Positions 34,380 to 46,985 of a DNA stretch of 64,000 bases are shown piece by piece. The stretch is from the NCBI RefSeq assembly GCF_029852145.1, contig NC_079974.1, positions 9,160,348 to 9,224,347 on the forward strand, written 5' to 3'. The stretch is from Microplitis mediator. Lineage: Eukaryota > Arthropoda > Insecta > Hymenoptera > Braconidae. The position numbers were made by a program, and so were the translations under genes. The first letter of the stretch is position 1. Each line of letters starts with the position of its first letter. The notes under the pieces are model-generated. The model did not search any database and was not told the DNA's origin. It worked only from the letters and a program-made list of their open reading frames with translations.

Positions 34380-35624
34380 ATTTGGTTTTCACAAAAAAAC
34401 GCGTTTTAAAAATTTTTGAAATTGATCAACAATTAAAAAAAAAATACTTTTCTGATACGACAGAAATTCATCTCGCGAAATTCAGAATCGAATAGTATAT
34501 ACGAATTTTAGGCGACTTTTCGGAATTTTTTCTATATAATTTCCAGTATAAGGACTTGGAAAAATTTCTTGCTGCGGGACTTAGAAAAAATTGGACTTCG
34601 GATATATTTGGGAATTGTTAGACAGAGAAAGTGGGCATAAGACGTAGTGTCTTTCTCTAAGGGATTACGACCGTGCGTATCCCCACGGACAAATTACAAT
34701 TTTTTTTTTTCCGTCTCCAACGACTGAAATTCTTTTTTTTATCATTTCTTATTTCTCATTTTGTTATAAATAATATTATCAAAACTTCCAAACAATCGTT
34801 CCTACTATATAGGTATCAAACGATTGCAAATTATCAGAATCGGAAAAATAACTTATCGTGTAGACAATTTTTTTTTTAAAGTTTGCGTCATTGCTTATAA
34901 AAAATTAATTAACAAATTGAAAAAAGATCGTTCATACAATATAGTTATCAAAAGATTTCAAATTTTTTTAATCGGAAAAATAACTTATCGTGTAGAGAAC
35001 TTTTTTTTTTGCAATCGTTTGATACCTAGACAGTAGGAACGATTTTTTTGAAGTTTTGATAATATTATTTATATAACAAAATGTGAAATAAGGATTGATG
35101 AAAAAGATAATTTCAGTCGTTGGAGACGAAAAAAGAAAAAAAGATCACAATCTGTCCGTGGGGATACTCCCGAACTTAGTCCTTTAGAGAAAGACACTAC
35201 GTCTTTTGACCACTTTCTCTCTCTAGCAATTCCCGAAGATATCCGAAGTCGAATTTTGTTTTAAGTTCTGCAGCAAGAAATTTTTCCAAGTCCTTATACT
35301 GAAAATTATAAAGCAAAAATTTCAAAAAAACGAAAAATTTTCAAATCACGTTTTTTTATGAAAAAAAAAATTTTTTTAACTGTACTGACTGGTAATTGTT
35401 TGGGTAATGGTTCAAAGAAAGTTATCTTTCAGGTCATTTTATTTATTTTTCATTTTTTCTTTTATTTTATTTAACAAAAAGTGATTTTCACTTTTTTAAA
35501 ATTTGAAATTCAAAAAAATTTTTTGGGAAGTTACCGATTTTTTTTTATGATTGATATACTATTTACTAAGAGAATAAATAAAAAAATAAAAAAAATCATC
35601 GATTTGCTGCCGAGTTACACTCTT
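34380..35624. repeat. H-family inverted pair, interior lost
   Basis: 34380-34995 reads like the left arm and 35005-35624 like the right arm, tail to tail with only a few bases between. Both hold the conserved hairpin block (34617-34690 and, reversed, 35150-35225). The PIN-like gene is absent. The outer part of the right arm continues at 36968-37260 beyond element X. The outer left arm is missing, replaced by the hAT gene. Confidence 0.75.
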
Positions 35625-36967
35625 TTTAGGTAGATTTTTCTAAAATCTAACTATTGTATTTGTCCTCATGGTCGATTTTTCAAGGAATTTTGTCACAACC
35701 TATCATAATTAGTTGAGTAGGGTTGCCCCGAAGATGGGCAAAATCGGTTGATTAGTTTAGAAGTTATGGCTTTTTGAAATTTCCATGATTTTTTGAAAAA
35801 ATCAATTTTTTTCCACATTCAAGTTCATATAATTTTAAAACTAATACTCATAGACAATTTCCGTAAAAAGTATCTGAAAGCTTGTCTAATAAGCTTTAAT
35901 TTATGACCTTAGACTTCATATTTCGACCATTTCATCCTATAATTTGATGGCCTTGAAAATTTTAATGGAATCAAAAAATGTTGAAAATATGGGTTTCATT
36001 CCATATAACTTATGAATTTCCCATTATAATCCGGTTTCGTCAGTTGTATTTTATTGTGCACAAAATAACCTGTAAATTTCACTGCTATTTTATATTTTAA
36101 AAGTATTTCTTTTATTACTTATGATGGATCAAATGTACCTCTACTCCCTATGATTATAACTGGTCTTGTCATTACGATAGCACCTACAGTTCTTATCGGA
36201 TCTTGATGAAATTTTTTACACTTATTCTATAGGCGATTATCTTGATCAAGTTCAAAGATGGGCTGAATCGTTTAAATAGTTTTAAAGTTATGGCTGTTTA
36301 AAATTTTCACGATTTTTCGAAAAAATCAGTTTTTATTCACTTTTAAAGTTTATATAACTTTAAAACTGAAACTCATAGATAATTTCTGTAAAAAGTATTC
36401 TAAAGCTTGACTAATAAGCTTTAATTTATGACCTTAACCTTTATGTTTCGAGTATTTCTTTCAATAATTTGATAGCCTTGAAATTTTCATGAAATCAATA
36501 AAAGTTGAAAATAAGGTTTTCATTCCACATAACTTATGTATTTTCCATTATAATACAATTTTGTCAGTTGTACTTTATTCTGAACAAAATAAACTGCAAA
36601 TTTCACAGCTATTTTATATTTTAAAAGTATTTCTGTTAATATTTATGATGTTTCAATCGTACCTGTAGTTTTAAAATTATATCTGATTTTGCCATCGTAA
36701 TAGCAATTACAATTATGATCTCATACTGATAAAATTTTCTATAGTTTTTTCCGTGAAGGTTATTTGTTAGGTTACCTATAAAATGTTTTGTCGAATCAAC
36801 TATCTGAAGTTCTCTATCGAAAATAGTCGTTGTCTTTTTTTACCCTCACTCTAAGAAAACGAGCCTAATATCATATCATGTCTATATACACTAACATGTA
36901 TCACAAGATATGTCTGTATGTGCCTTTTTATAAATCTACCTTCCATTTCGGCTGCCGAATGGCCTTT
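35625..36967. mobile_element. Element X, second copy (about 1.34 kb)
   Basis: It matches 3436-4767 followed directly by 9113-9241, so it lacks the solo LTR and shows its empty site near 36842. It has the same tandem units of about 520 bp and ends in the same CCATTTCGG/CCGAATGG hairpin. It interrupts an H right arm, where some 40 bp of arm sequence seem to be missing at the junction. Confidence 0.65.
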
Positions 36968-37260
36968 TTTTTCGCGTTTCAATAATTTTTATCTCAGCAA
37001 CTATTCATCGCAGAGACTTCGTTTAAAATTCATTTTGTTCGTTATTGAATCCCAAAGTCAATGATACTAACTTGTCTGGATAACTTCGAAAATAGTTTCC
37101 GAGATATTTCCCTTTACATCTAATTTTTTTATAATAATAAAGATCACCCTCCAAATTTTTGTCTACTTTTTTCCTCATTTTTTTTCTTGTATTTTGCAAA
37201 AAAAAAAAAAAATATGTATATCCGTTTGCGAAATGCACTATTTGTTTATGAAAAATAGTC
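36968..37260 (-). repeat. H-family right arm, outer part
   Basis: Reverse match to about 590-800. It includes GATCACCCTCC and the run of As seen at the outer end of the arm at 506-1745. Confidence 0.65.
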
Positions 37261-37786
37261 GTGCAGGGTTTTCTGTAGATAACTTTTTTTTAATTATTAA
37301 TATTAATATTGATTAAAATTTCACAACGTTCCAAATTTTTTACCTCAGCATTCATTTAAGCTGAATGTACCATATTTTATTTTCTTATGAAACATAAAAG
37401 AAAAGAGAGTCAAAAAAGTAGTTTGAAAACAAATCAATAATGTCAAATATTATAAAATTCAAAGAGTTCTAAGAACTTGAGAATTAATGATATCGACTCA
37501 TGTACGGTTGTATGAATTTATCTGGTGACATATATTAAAATATGATCTTACTAATAGCACCATCTAGTAGGACTACATTTCATGGAGTTGAATGAATCAA
37601 TGGTATGAGTGACAGTATTATTCAGACAGTTTAGTTCATGAGTTTAAATCAGTGAGGTTTTCTTCAAGAGTAGGCCTCAAGAGTTTTGAATTATATATAG
37701 TGTGAACAGCGTAGATGCTAGGTATAGTATTCATGAATAGAGTGGTGTCTTCGAAGCTTCGGTCAGTTCACTCATATAGTTAAGTA
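37261..37786. other. Unclassified DNA, no gene seen
   Basis: AT-rich sequence without a recognisable ORF or terminal repeats, up to the MITE at 37787. Confidence 0.45.
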
Positions 37787-38852
37787 CACTGATCACAGAA
37801 ATTAAGGGATAGAAAAAAAATCCTAAATTTTTAGGTGATTTTCAACATGCTGTAACTCGGTGAAAAATGGTCGTTTCGAATCTGGACCTCAAAATTTTTT
37901 ATCATGTACGGTTCCGGAGTAATCATAAGAAAACCAACGAAAAAAAAATTTTGAAAATTTTTGTTGGTCTTTCAATACCTCTATGGGCGACAATAAATTT
38001 TTTTGAATAATTCGACTGTCTGAAATTTCTAGGAAATTTTATGCCCTTTAATTTGGTGGCCTGAAAAAGTCTCTACGACGATTTGGCGCCGAGTTATCAT
38101 TGATCAAAGCAAAAAAGTCCATTTTGGCTTTGATAATCAATAACTCCGGATGTATTGGTCGTACAGAGAATGGAAGTGGGGTTTTGAAAACTGGAAAACA
38201 TTCTCTATAAGGCAAAATTAGTGGCATTTGATAGAAAATTTTTTTTTAAAGCGATATTGTTTAGTAAAAAACAGGTCAAAATTCACAAATTTAAGGATAT
38301 TCGAAAATCTTGCTATAACTTTGGATATAACGGATGAACAAAGGATATCTTCATTTTTTTTTCTACCTCAAAGTATCCTGAAAAAACTCTGAAAATTTCA
38401 AATCGCTGCGATTTTTCTTTCTTAGTGCCCCGAAGCTTTAAATTTATCGATTTTGTCAAAAATCACTATAATTGATAGTTTCTCGGTTTTTGTTCATTTT
38501 TTCGATTTGAAAATGTTTTTTTTTACCGATAATCTTCATTTCTTCGATCAAAAAGATCGATTATCGAAAAAAATTGAAAAAAAAAACAAATTTTGAAAAA
38601 TTTTTTTTTTTTAAAAAATTTTTTTTTTCGAAATATTTATTTTTGTTGTATCTGCAATGATTTATCATTGTCAAAAAAAATTCCTCAAATGTACATGATA
38701 TGACCCTACAATGAACCGTACATGATAACTTGAGGCTACAATTTGCTTTTTTTAATTTTCTTATACGACCATTTTTCACCGAGTTACAGCATGTTGAAAA
38801 TCACTTAAAAATTTCGGATTTTTTTTCTATCCCTTAATTTCTGTGACCAGTG
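37787..38852. mobile_element. MITE with CACTGATCACAG ends
   Basis: The ends CACTGATCACAGAAATTAAG and their complement are flanked by TA (37785-37786, 38853-38854). The inverted similarity reaches about 80-100 bp inward (to CATGCTGTAACTCGGTGAAAAATGG). The interior is AT-rich with no credible ORF. The TA duplication and the CACTG-type end suggest a non-autonomous Tc1/mariner element. Confidence 0.82.
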
Positions 38853-39043
38853 TATTTAAATTTGTGGATTTTAGGATCAGAGCCCAGGTAGTTATTATAC
38901 TCAATTCGGTTCTATAGTTTTTCTGGCGCCTACAGTATAATTCAGTTTAAAGTCGTTGCTAACATAGAGCCAACTATTTAGTTCAATGAATAAAAATGAA
39001 TTTGAGTAGAACTTTTGTTCAGTACCCCTGGTATACATCGACG

Positions 39044-40800
39044 TTACTCTTTTTCAAGAGCATTGAGGATGTCTTCCCAGGAAACCGAGTTAAACGCATT
39101 TCGAACGTCAAAGGTAACGAAGACACAGACTTTGCGGGAAAGATGAAATCCTGACCAGGCTTTTTCAACGATGTTGAGAGCTTGCTCTGCTGCGGTTATT
39201 GTCGAGTGGCGTTTTCTGAACCCGTGTTGGTTGCTTGAAAGCCCATCTGCATTTTCGATCGCGACCCATAGTCGCACTTTCAGAAGTTTCTCGAAGAGTT
39301 TTCCTGCCACGTCCAACATACAGAAAGGTCGATAGGATGGTAAGGTTACTAGTGGGCCTTTGCCCTTATCGAGCAACACAAGCCTTAGATGTTTCCACCT
39401 TGTGCTGAAAGTCCCTATGCAAATGCAGGCATTATACATCGCTAGTAGTAAGTCAGGATATTTTTCGGCTATTATTTTGATGACGCACGTGGGGATACCT
39501 TTCGGTCCTGGCGCTTTTCCCGATTTAAGTGACTTTGCAGCACTTTGAAGCTCTTGCGTGGTGAAGAGTGGGATCTCGCTTGGCTGTCGGAATTCACGGG
39601 GCTCTCTTGGCATATGTCTTGGAAATAGATCAGCAATAACCTTCTCCACGGTCTCCGGTTCCATCGGTGGTGTTAGACCTTGCTTTCCTATACCCTTACT
39701 AACTATTTGGTAGGCCTTGCCCCACGGATCATTTTCAAGGTCATTACAAATGGATTTCTAGCATCTGCGTTTGCTGTTTTTGATGGCCATTTTTAATGTC
39801 TTCTTCACAGTTGAGAATGTGGAGCTTATGGAGTCCAGGTGAAGACCCGGCTCACGCCTGCGGTTCAGCCTGACGACTTTACGCCTAAGTGTAAGGCACT
39901 TTTTCCTGAAGTCTGCGATTCCTGGAGTCAACCAGTAAATTGGCTTCCGCGATTTTGGCGCGTAATGATAGGCATTGAAGCGTCACATGCAGCAGTGATA
40001 AGCCCCATGGCTTTATCGACCCGTATTTCTGCGTCCGACTTGGTTTCGGTAGTCGGGAGCGTAGTAGCAATGTTTGGCCATCTCTGATTAAGGAATTTTA
40101 AAAGCTTGGTTTCGTCGAGTTTTGTAGCATTTCAACGTTTTCTCAGCAGATCCCTGATCAGCTCACAGCCGGCGTTATTGGCACCAGCAACCTTAAAATG
40201 TATATACTGATGATCACACGCGTTGAAATTTTCAAGGACTTCCCAGTCTTTGATAGTGGCTGCGACGTCAGCGGTAGCAAGCGTGATGTCAATGATGGTT
40301 TCACGATAACCTGGCCTTCTGAAAGTGGATGTACTGCCGTGGTTAAGGACTGTAAGGTCTAATCGAACAATCATATCTATGATCTCGGATCCACGCGTAT
40401 CGCTCCAGGACATGCCCCAGCTTACCGACGGCGTTGAAGTCACCAGCAATAATGACCTCGCCTGATACTTGGTGAACCATGTCTTCAATGCTGCCCAGTT
40501 TACGGCGGAATTCCACAATGGGCTCGTTAGGAGTAAGGTATCAGCTAAAAAGAGTAAACTGCATGATTCTAGCCCAGACAAAGCCATTGCCCTGTCCACT
40601 GTTAAGAGCATAGACGCTTGGGTTAGCGATCCAAATGACTGCTGTCCCCGAGATGTCCGACAGCCATCTCGTCGACGGGATGTTGCTGTGCTGCTCTTAT
40701 GTAAGATGTCGATCTTATGCTCAACAACATGTTGGTGTAGGAGGTATTGCGCGTTCCACCCTCATCTCAGGTTAAATTGCACGAAAGATGTCATTTTGTA
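39044..40800 (-). pseudogene. R1-like ORF2 (APE endonuclease and partial RT)
   Basis: APE-type endonuclease motifs are readable across frames: GWLSDISGTAVIW, VIIAGDFNAV, RGSEIIDM, LNHGSTSTFRR and a CDHQYIHF end, between about 40800 and 40150. RT follows (39664-39044) with GKAPGPKGIPT, LVLLDKGKG, YRPFCMLDVAGKLFEK, SNQHGFRKRHST and VTFDVRNAFNS. It stops right after this motif-A segment, so the YADD box is missing. At least two frame changes and several stops lie between. APE would nick the target and RT copy the RNA, but this copy can do neither. Confidence 0.82.
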
Positions 40801-41576
40801 TTGTCAGTTGAACTAGCTAGTGCTCTGCGGAAGACAACACATGCTCTGGTGCCAAGCACATGATCGGTCTTGCACCCTTCTTCGTTTAAGGCAGTGCAAA
40901 GAACGCAATGAGGGAACCTGCTACAGAAAGCTGCAGTGTGGCCTGGCGTCCCGCACTTGTAGCAGAGCTTACTTCGGTCAGGTCCACTGCAGGATCTTGA
41001 TACGTACCCCAAATTAAGGCACCGAAATCTGCTCAGTCGCATTCGGCAGTACATCCATCCAATTTTGATGCTCGCTGTCACCAAGAGACTCTCAGCGTCC
41101 GACACATCCATGTCAGCAAAGGCCATCCGTCGCCCGCGATCAGATGGTTTTGACATGCCAACTCATCTTATGTTTGTTGCTTTCCCTAGAGCGCCAAGCA
41201 GTGCGGCCTGAACATCTTCCACCGTGGAGGTCTCATCAACGTCATGAATCTCGACCGTGACTGTAGGTACGAGATCTTTTACAACACCATTGGGACCGAC
41301 AGCAGACTTAACGGCCGTGGTAAATGCGGGGTAGTGGCCTGACTTACGGTTCCCTACTATTGTTATGAGCGTTTTCTGGCTTCCCTCGCAATCCATAAAG
41401 CCTGCGCCGGCCACCGGGGCTTGCACCCGATCGGAACCAGCGGCGGATGTAACCTGTGAAGGTATGTCCGCGTGGGGTATCTTATTTTGGATTACACTCA
41501 TTGCATTATTGTCGTTTAGTTTGGTAAAGATTGGCTCATCCGCTTTATCCGCCGTTAGGAGAAAAAGTCTCCTCAT
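40791..41576 (-). pseudogene. R1-like ORF1 (gag-like)
   Basis: This is the nucleic-acid-binding ORF1 protein of an R1-clade LINE. The C-terminal part has the usual series of three knuckles: a degraded first (RFRCLNLGYVSRSC, first Cys and His lost), an intact CYKCGTPGHTAAFC, and CVLC...H. SGPDRSKLC lies between the first two, as is typical of R1. A TGA at 41163-41165 interrupts the frame; upstream is an acidic and alanine-rich N-terminal part. The start used (41576) is only the first available codon. Confidence 0.78.
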
Positions 41577-41745
41577 TCGCCTTCAGGACCGTTGGCCGGT
41601 TGTCAGCTGTAACCCTAGCAGGAGGCCCTCACGAGGTGCTACCAACCGGAGCCAGATGGACTAGGGTTTTTAACGAGGTATTACTCCTCCGACTCCTCCT
41701 TCCTTCCCCCGTAAGGGAAGGCCCTGGGCTTGCCACTAGCATAAC

Positions 41746-43159
41746 GGAGCTAGTAATAGTAATAGTAATAATACTAGTTATAGTCAAATATGTACAATAA
41801 GAGTAGAAATAGTAATAGTAAAATAATAATAGTAATAGCAATTAGAATAAGCACCATAGTAATAATTAAATCAGTAATAGTCTTAATAAAAATAACAGTA
41901 GTACTAGTGTTGCGGAATCACAACTACATTCAAATTTGAACGTAGTCGCACTTCCGGCAAATAGAGGCAGCACCTACTGGGGCCTAGTGTCTGTTAATTC
42001 AAACTTGACTAGCGCAGTGTCAATTTTCCTGCCTCGTGTCAAGAAGACCGACGCCATTATCTTTTGGCTTACGTGTATTCATGTAACAGCACGTGTTATA
42101 TTAAATCTATTCATTTTACGCTCATCACGAGTAATTAAATAAAAGTAATTAATTCAACGTATTTAGTGATCATAAAGCTTTATAAAAATATAATTATTTT
42201 TATAATTGCAATCATAAAAGCTCATTAAAAAATTAATAAAGAACTCAACTAAATCAGCGATCATCGACCACGAGGTTATTCATCGGGAAAGCAACAGGTG
42301 CATTTTTTAATAAATATTTACTTGTTACCAGTGCTCAAATAATTGAAGGACTTAATATTACAATTAATTAATTATCATTATGCTCAACTTTTTAAATAAA
42401 TGAAAAGTTATATTTCCCTCAGTAGCCTCTGCAATCATGATACCACGTGTTGAACACATAAATTAAATTCAGTGCAATTTAATATGAGCTCATTAACTTC
42501 ATTTAATTCAGTGATCATTATTATTAAACCCAATAATTAAATTATTATGTATCTAGTGTTATTCAGAATTAGTAACTAACGTATTCAATAATTAACTTCG
42601 CTCGGTAACATCTGATTTCATGTTACTTTTCATTCTGACATTTTTACAATCAAATCAGTGTTCAGCTAAACTCAAATTAATTACTTCAATTATTTAAATC
42701 AATTACTCGAGCTCAATTTTACAGTTTGCATCCATTTAATTCCGTATTCATGAGCTCAGACAATTAACAGTATTAATCAATTAAATCAACGATTTAATTT
42801 GTAACCCAGTGATATTTTGTGCTGTGACAAATAAAAATATTGTTATATTTTTTAATATGCATATTTTTCCAACATCCTAACCATCAACCAGTTCTGGCAT
42901 GTATTTATTTTATTATTATTACAACAACTAGTCATAGTTATAAGTAAACTCAAAATAGCAATTAGTCGTAGTAATTATAGTAATAGCAAATAGTATAGTC
43001 ATAAGTATAGATAATAATCATAATAGTAGAAAATCATAATAGTAATACATAATAGTACTAGTCATAAGAGAATAAAGGCAATAATATTAGTAGTGGTAGT
43101 CTAAGCAATAAAAAAATAGAACCATAATAATAGTCACAACACAAATTCTAGTTCGCTCG
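41746..43159. other. AT-rich spacer with AGT/AAT simple repeats, no gene seen
   Basis: Imperfect AGTAATAGT-type repeats occur at about 41750-41905 and again at about 42925-43140. Between them is AT-rich sequence rich in ATTAATTA, with a slightly GC-richer patch at about 41905-42060. No element ends recognised. Confidence 0.5.
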
Positions 43160-43915
43160 GTCACATTCATCACAAGTGTATATGTCACTGCTCCGAATAT
43201 CAGTATCGCGGTATCTGCGAAGGCTGATGCTTCCTATAATAATGCTCATCCATCAAAATTTAATGTATCTTTCAACAACGTCTTTAAAGAACTTCTAAAA
43301 TGGGATGCTAGAAAGGGTGCGGGTCCGGACGGTATACCAAACTCATTTCTTAAAAATTGTGCTGTGGGCTTGTGCGAGCCGATAACCCATATCCTCGTAA
43401 GTCTCTTGCTCATGGGCAATTCCCCACAGCATAGAAACTATCATACATATATGTCCCATCTATAAATCTGGTTCCAGGTCTGAGGTATCCAACTACCATC
43501 CAGTTTGCATCCAGTCATCTTTGTCCAAACTGTTCGAGAAGATTATTATGCCGCAATTAACCCATTCGTTCAAGAATATCATTTCTACCAAGCAGCACGG
43601 ATTTTTTGGCGGTAGATCCACCACGACCAACCTATTCATATACACGAATTATATAGTAAAATGTCTGAATGACGGAGTTGATGTGCATACCATATCGACT
43701 GACTTCGGTAAGGATTTCGACACCGTCGACCACGAAATGCTTATCCGCAAGCTGAAACAATATGGAGTCAATGGCAAGGCACTTGTTTGGCTCTGTTCTT
43801 ACCTGCTGGGGAGATCGGTGCAAGTTCGTGTTAGTGGTAATATTTCCAATGGGTAATTGGTGTCCTCTGGTGGCCCACAAGGGTCCCATTTAGGCCCTAT
43901 TCTTTTTAATATCGG
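43160..43915 (+). pseudogene. Jockey/CR1-group LINE RT fragment
   Basis: The first frame has GAGPDGIPNSFLKNC (about 43317). After a frame change near 43445 it continues with IYKSGSRSEVSNY, LSKLFEKIIMPQL (43521), a STKQHGFFGGRST block, the motif-A region STDFGKDFDTVDHEML and VSSGGPQGSHLGPILFN (about 43860-43910), the RT motif B. It ends there, without the YADD box, at the 15-bp minisatellite. The style is APE-type LINE (Jockey or CR1 group). GKDFD in place of the usual KAFD is a substitution. Confidence 0.75.
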
Positions 43916-43918
43916 GTG

Positions 43919-44120
43919 GATGTCAAAATCCCACATAGCCAAAATCCCACGCAACCAAAATCCCACACAACCAAAATCCCACATCGCCAAAATCCCACAC
44001 AGCCAAAACCCCACATAGCGAAAATCCTACACAGCCAAAATCCCACACAGCCAAAATCCCACACTGCCAAAATTCCACATCGACAAAATCCCACACAGCC
44101 AAAATCCCACATCGACAAAT
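43919..44120. repeat. 15-bp minisatellite (CCAAAATCCCACACA type)
   Basis: About 13 head-to-tail copies of a 15-bp unit with small variants (CATAG, ACAAC, CATCG, CACAG between constant CCAAAATCCCAC). Being a multiple of three it is open in several frames on both strands (Ser-Gln-Asn-Pro-Thr type on plus, Trp-Asp-Phe-Gly type on minus). These are not genes. It begins exactly where the RT fragment stops. Confidence 0.9.
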
Positions 44121-45020
44121 TTTTTTTTATTAAGAGTAAATTGGTGATTACAAGATCAAATGTAAAGTATTTGGAATTAAAATTGAATGCTGAAAATTCC
44201 AGGGATTTATTTTACAATGTTTGTAACAATATTTTCAAGTAGGATTGAAAAAAAAATTGCCGTTCCAAGCAGACCACCCTATTATACACCGAAAAAAAAC
44301 GATTTCTCGGTGCAAAAAACTTTTTCTCGCTTCAAGGAAATGTTTACCTTCCCTAAGAATTATTTTTCACTGTGAATTGGAAACAAAAATTTTCTGTAGG
44401 TGATAAAAAATATCTTACGCCGAAAAATTTTTGCTAATACTCAAAAAATTATCATTTTCATTTTATAATGCAAACTTTTTTTGAATCACGAGATCTTTTT
44501 TTCCTGTATATATATTAGACTGGGCCAAAAAAATCGACTATTTTTTTTTTTTTCGATACTGTGAAAATATTATTCCTGATGACAAAAAAAAATCATTGTG
44601 CAAGTTTGAGCTCTTAATATTGATATTAAAACGTATATCGTTACGACTTTTAGTTTTTTGACAGAAATTTCATTTTTTACCCAAAACTCGTGAATCATCT
44701 ATCTGAAAAATTTGAGCAATGTATATTCTTAAAGGAAATTGAATTCTCTACAAAACATCTCTCCTAGTAAATTGACGTAAAACGAGCCGTTTTCTTGTAA
44801 CCGTGCCTTAAACATTGACTTGTTTTTTAAATTGTTTGTTTCTATTTTGGATTTTTGTAACTACTGGAAATATTGAAATTTTTTTTAATCAAGATACATA
44901 TTCTTTAAGGAAATTTAATGCTCTACAAAAAAGGTCTCTTAACATTTTTTGCTCAATTCACTCCTTCGAAAGTTATTCAAGGTTGAAGTTGAGTCAAAAC
45001 GACTTTAATAACCTGAACCA

Positions 45021-45056
<36 letters not shown>

Positions 45057-45060
45057 ATAT
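44121..45060. other. AT-rich DNA with a MITE-like fragment, no gene seen
   Basis: From about 44511 (ATTAGACTGGGCC) the sequence resembles a diverged end of the palindromic element at 48181, sharing AAGTTTGAGCTCTTAAT at about 44603. A (TA)n tract lies at about 45022-45055. No credible gene. Confidence 0.45.
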
Positions 45061-45358
45061 ATTGTGACGAGACGTTCGTCATTATTGGTAAATATTTTTT
45101 ATTCAAACTTCCGCGTGGCCGTCCAGAGAAGCACCTTTCTATGTTGCAGGTTCTTCGAGGACCCCTGTTGGCTACAGAAATATTCGTATGAATATTTCTC
45201 CAACGAAAGCCCCAAGTGATGTGTTCACAGCCCTAGTGGGACTTAAATCGACCCGCCAATTAGCGACTTGTTATTGGTGTCCTTTCTTACCATCAATTGA
45301 GGAGTATACGTCGCCGGATTGCAGGAGCAATGCCGTGCGAGCCTATACGGCGTGTCCC
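45061..45358. other. GC-richer fragment of unknown origin
   Basis: It begins TGTGACGAGACG after the TA tract and is clearly richer in GC than its surroundings, as retroelement LTRs here tend to be. No ORF or matching partner found. Confidence 0.3.
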
Positions 45359-46985
45359 CTAGGGTGGGGCAAAGCAATCGATAACTTGTATCGATTTTAG
45401 ATCATAGATGGTGCCAAAACCATAAATTGCCACGTGGGAAAGTGATGGACCCACGAAACTTGCGGGGAGAGGAAAGCTCTTCCTTCTCTGGTCATAACTT
45501 AAAAATTCTAATCCGTGTGTTTTTTCGGCATCAATTCTAAATTTTTCTAAAGCCTTCTCAGCAAAATTTACATTGTCTTCCGATGAAGAGTCACTTAATA
45601 ATACCCGCATTGAAGTGTGTAAGAGTAAGAAATGATCATATTGATCGTTTGTTATGATTCTATTAGAAACTACAATAAAAGTATATAATAATAACTGACG
45701 GAATTCGGTGGCTTTAAATGTACCATATTTATCTAGTTCTCGCGGAATCTTTGCAAATTCACGAGAACAATAATTTTGCAAGGTCATTAACCGATTCGAT
45801 AAATAATCTATTCCAAAGGCTTGCAATTTATTTAGTTGAAATTTTCCAAATATAACTGATTGTATGGTTTTTTTCATAACTCCTAAGCATACGAAGTGCA
45901 TATAATCAAAAGAAACTTGATTTACTACATCTATTGGCAATTTACGTATTGCTGACACACCAGTGTGGTGGTCTACATCTAATTAATTTCTATATTCTTC
46001 ATCGATTCGTAATTAATAGTTGATACCTGGAAAACGACACGATTTTTTATTAGTTATACCCTCAATTGTACATTTAGGACTATCTGCGATATAACAACGC
46101 GACTGAATTGGTATCTTTTTACCCTTATAATCAATACCGCCTTTTGAAATAATAAACTCGACTTAACAAACAAAACCAACAGAAAAATCTTCAAAACTTT
46201 GAGGCTTACTTTCTCCTTTATAAATACCAACAAGTTCCGGATTTTTAAGAAAGGGTATATTAATTAAACGAATTTGAATTAGCCAAATTTGAATTTTTTT
46301 CATTTAGTTCTGCTCTGTCAGTACTAAAATCAAAAACTAATGTTTTCGGAATAGATTCGATTGGTATGCGAGATATCATTGATTTAAGCTTTGATTCAAA
46401 ACCGATGTGAAGATACTCGCCTGGAGCTACTATTTTGTTGCGAGGCGTTTTTATTAGTGATCGCGGATCTTTCGGCAAAAATAATAAATTTGGATGTGTC
46501 CGTAAAACTTCTAATAACGCTTTACTCTGAGTCAAATTTATTTTATTATCAACTATAGATTTGGCTAAGTTACTTTGAAAAACTTGTGGGTTGAATGAAG
46601 TATCATGTTTATTTTGGTTTTCAGGTATGGAAGAATTTATTGGTATAGGAGGATCAGTAATATTGTTGTTATTTTCATTCATATTATTGTAATTTTAATT
46701 AATATTATTGTTATTTTCATTACTATTATTATTTTCATTACTATTGTTACTACTATCAACATCCATCACTTCTTGATGATCATTGCAAAAATTTACTGCG
46801 AAATAAAAATTGTTACTATGGATATTATCAACGGGGGGTTCTGCACTGGGTATACAAGCAGGTTCAGACGTATGAGAAATTGACTCGGAAGAGCTTAAAA
46901 TAGGTTGGGTAAGCTGCGTATACTGTTTTCTTAAGAAATTGTCATTATGTACTTTCCTTAATTTCCTCGTCTGGTCATTGGTCAA
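45359..46985 (-). pseudogene. tnp2-like (EnSpm/CACTA group) transposase, decayed
   Basis: Minus-strand reading follows an animal transposase family related to plant CACTA tnp2. It has an Asn-rich N-terminal part, then ALLEVLRTHPNLLFLPKDPR, TPRNKI and GEYLHIGF, a LKNPELVGIYKGESKP stretch and a FPGINY segment. VVNQVSFDYMHFVCLGVMKK and CSREFAKIPREL-KATEFRQLLLYT follow (about 45700-45930). Stops lie around 46160, 46020 and 45980, and the Asn-rich part is separated by another stop at about 46695. The end near 45359 is only where the frame closes. The superfamily name rests on remembered motif order and is moderately secure. Confidence 0.65.

Larger units (their letters stand above)
39041..41745 (-). 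mobile_element. R1-like LINE, 3' truncated, minus strand
   Basis: On the minus strand a GC-richer block runs from about 41745 (5' UTR) through ORF1 to an ORF2 that stops at about 39041, just after RT motif A. Both ORFs carry disabling mutations. Loss of the 3' end (the rest of RT and the 3' UTR) is opposite to the usual 5' truncation of LINEs, so deletion or recombination after insertion is likely. Simple AGT/AAT repeats abut the 5' end. Confidence 0.82.

Noticed and set aside
43799..44242. Trp-Asp-Phe-Gly and Ser-Gln-Asn-Pro repeat proteins on both strands
   Set aside because: They arise from the 15-bp minisatellite, open in several frames on both strands.
45188..45400. 70-residue ORF in the GC-richer fragment
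   Set aside because: No family resemblance, no partner copy, and it overlaps the end of the tnp2-like pseudogene.
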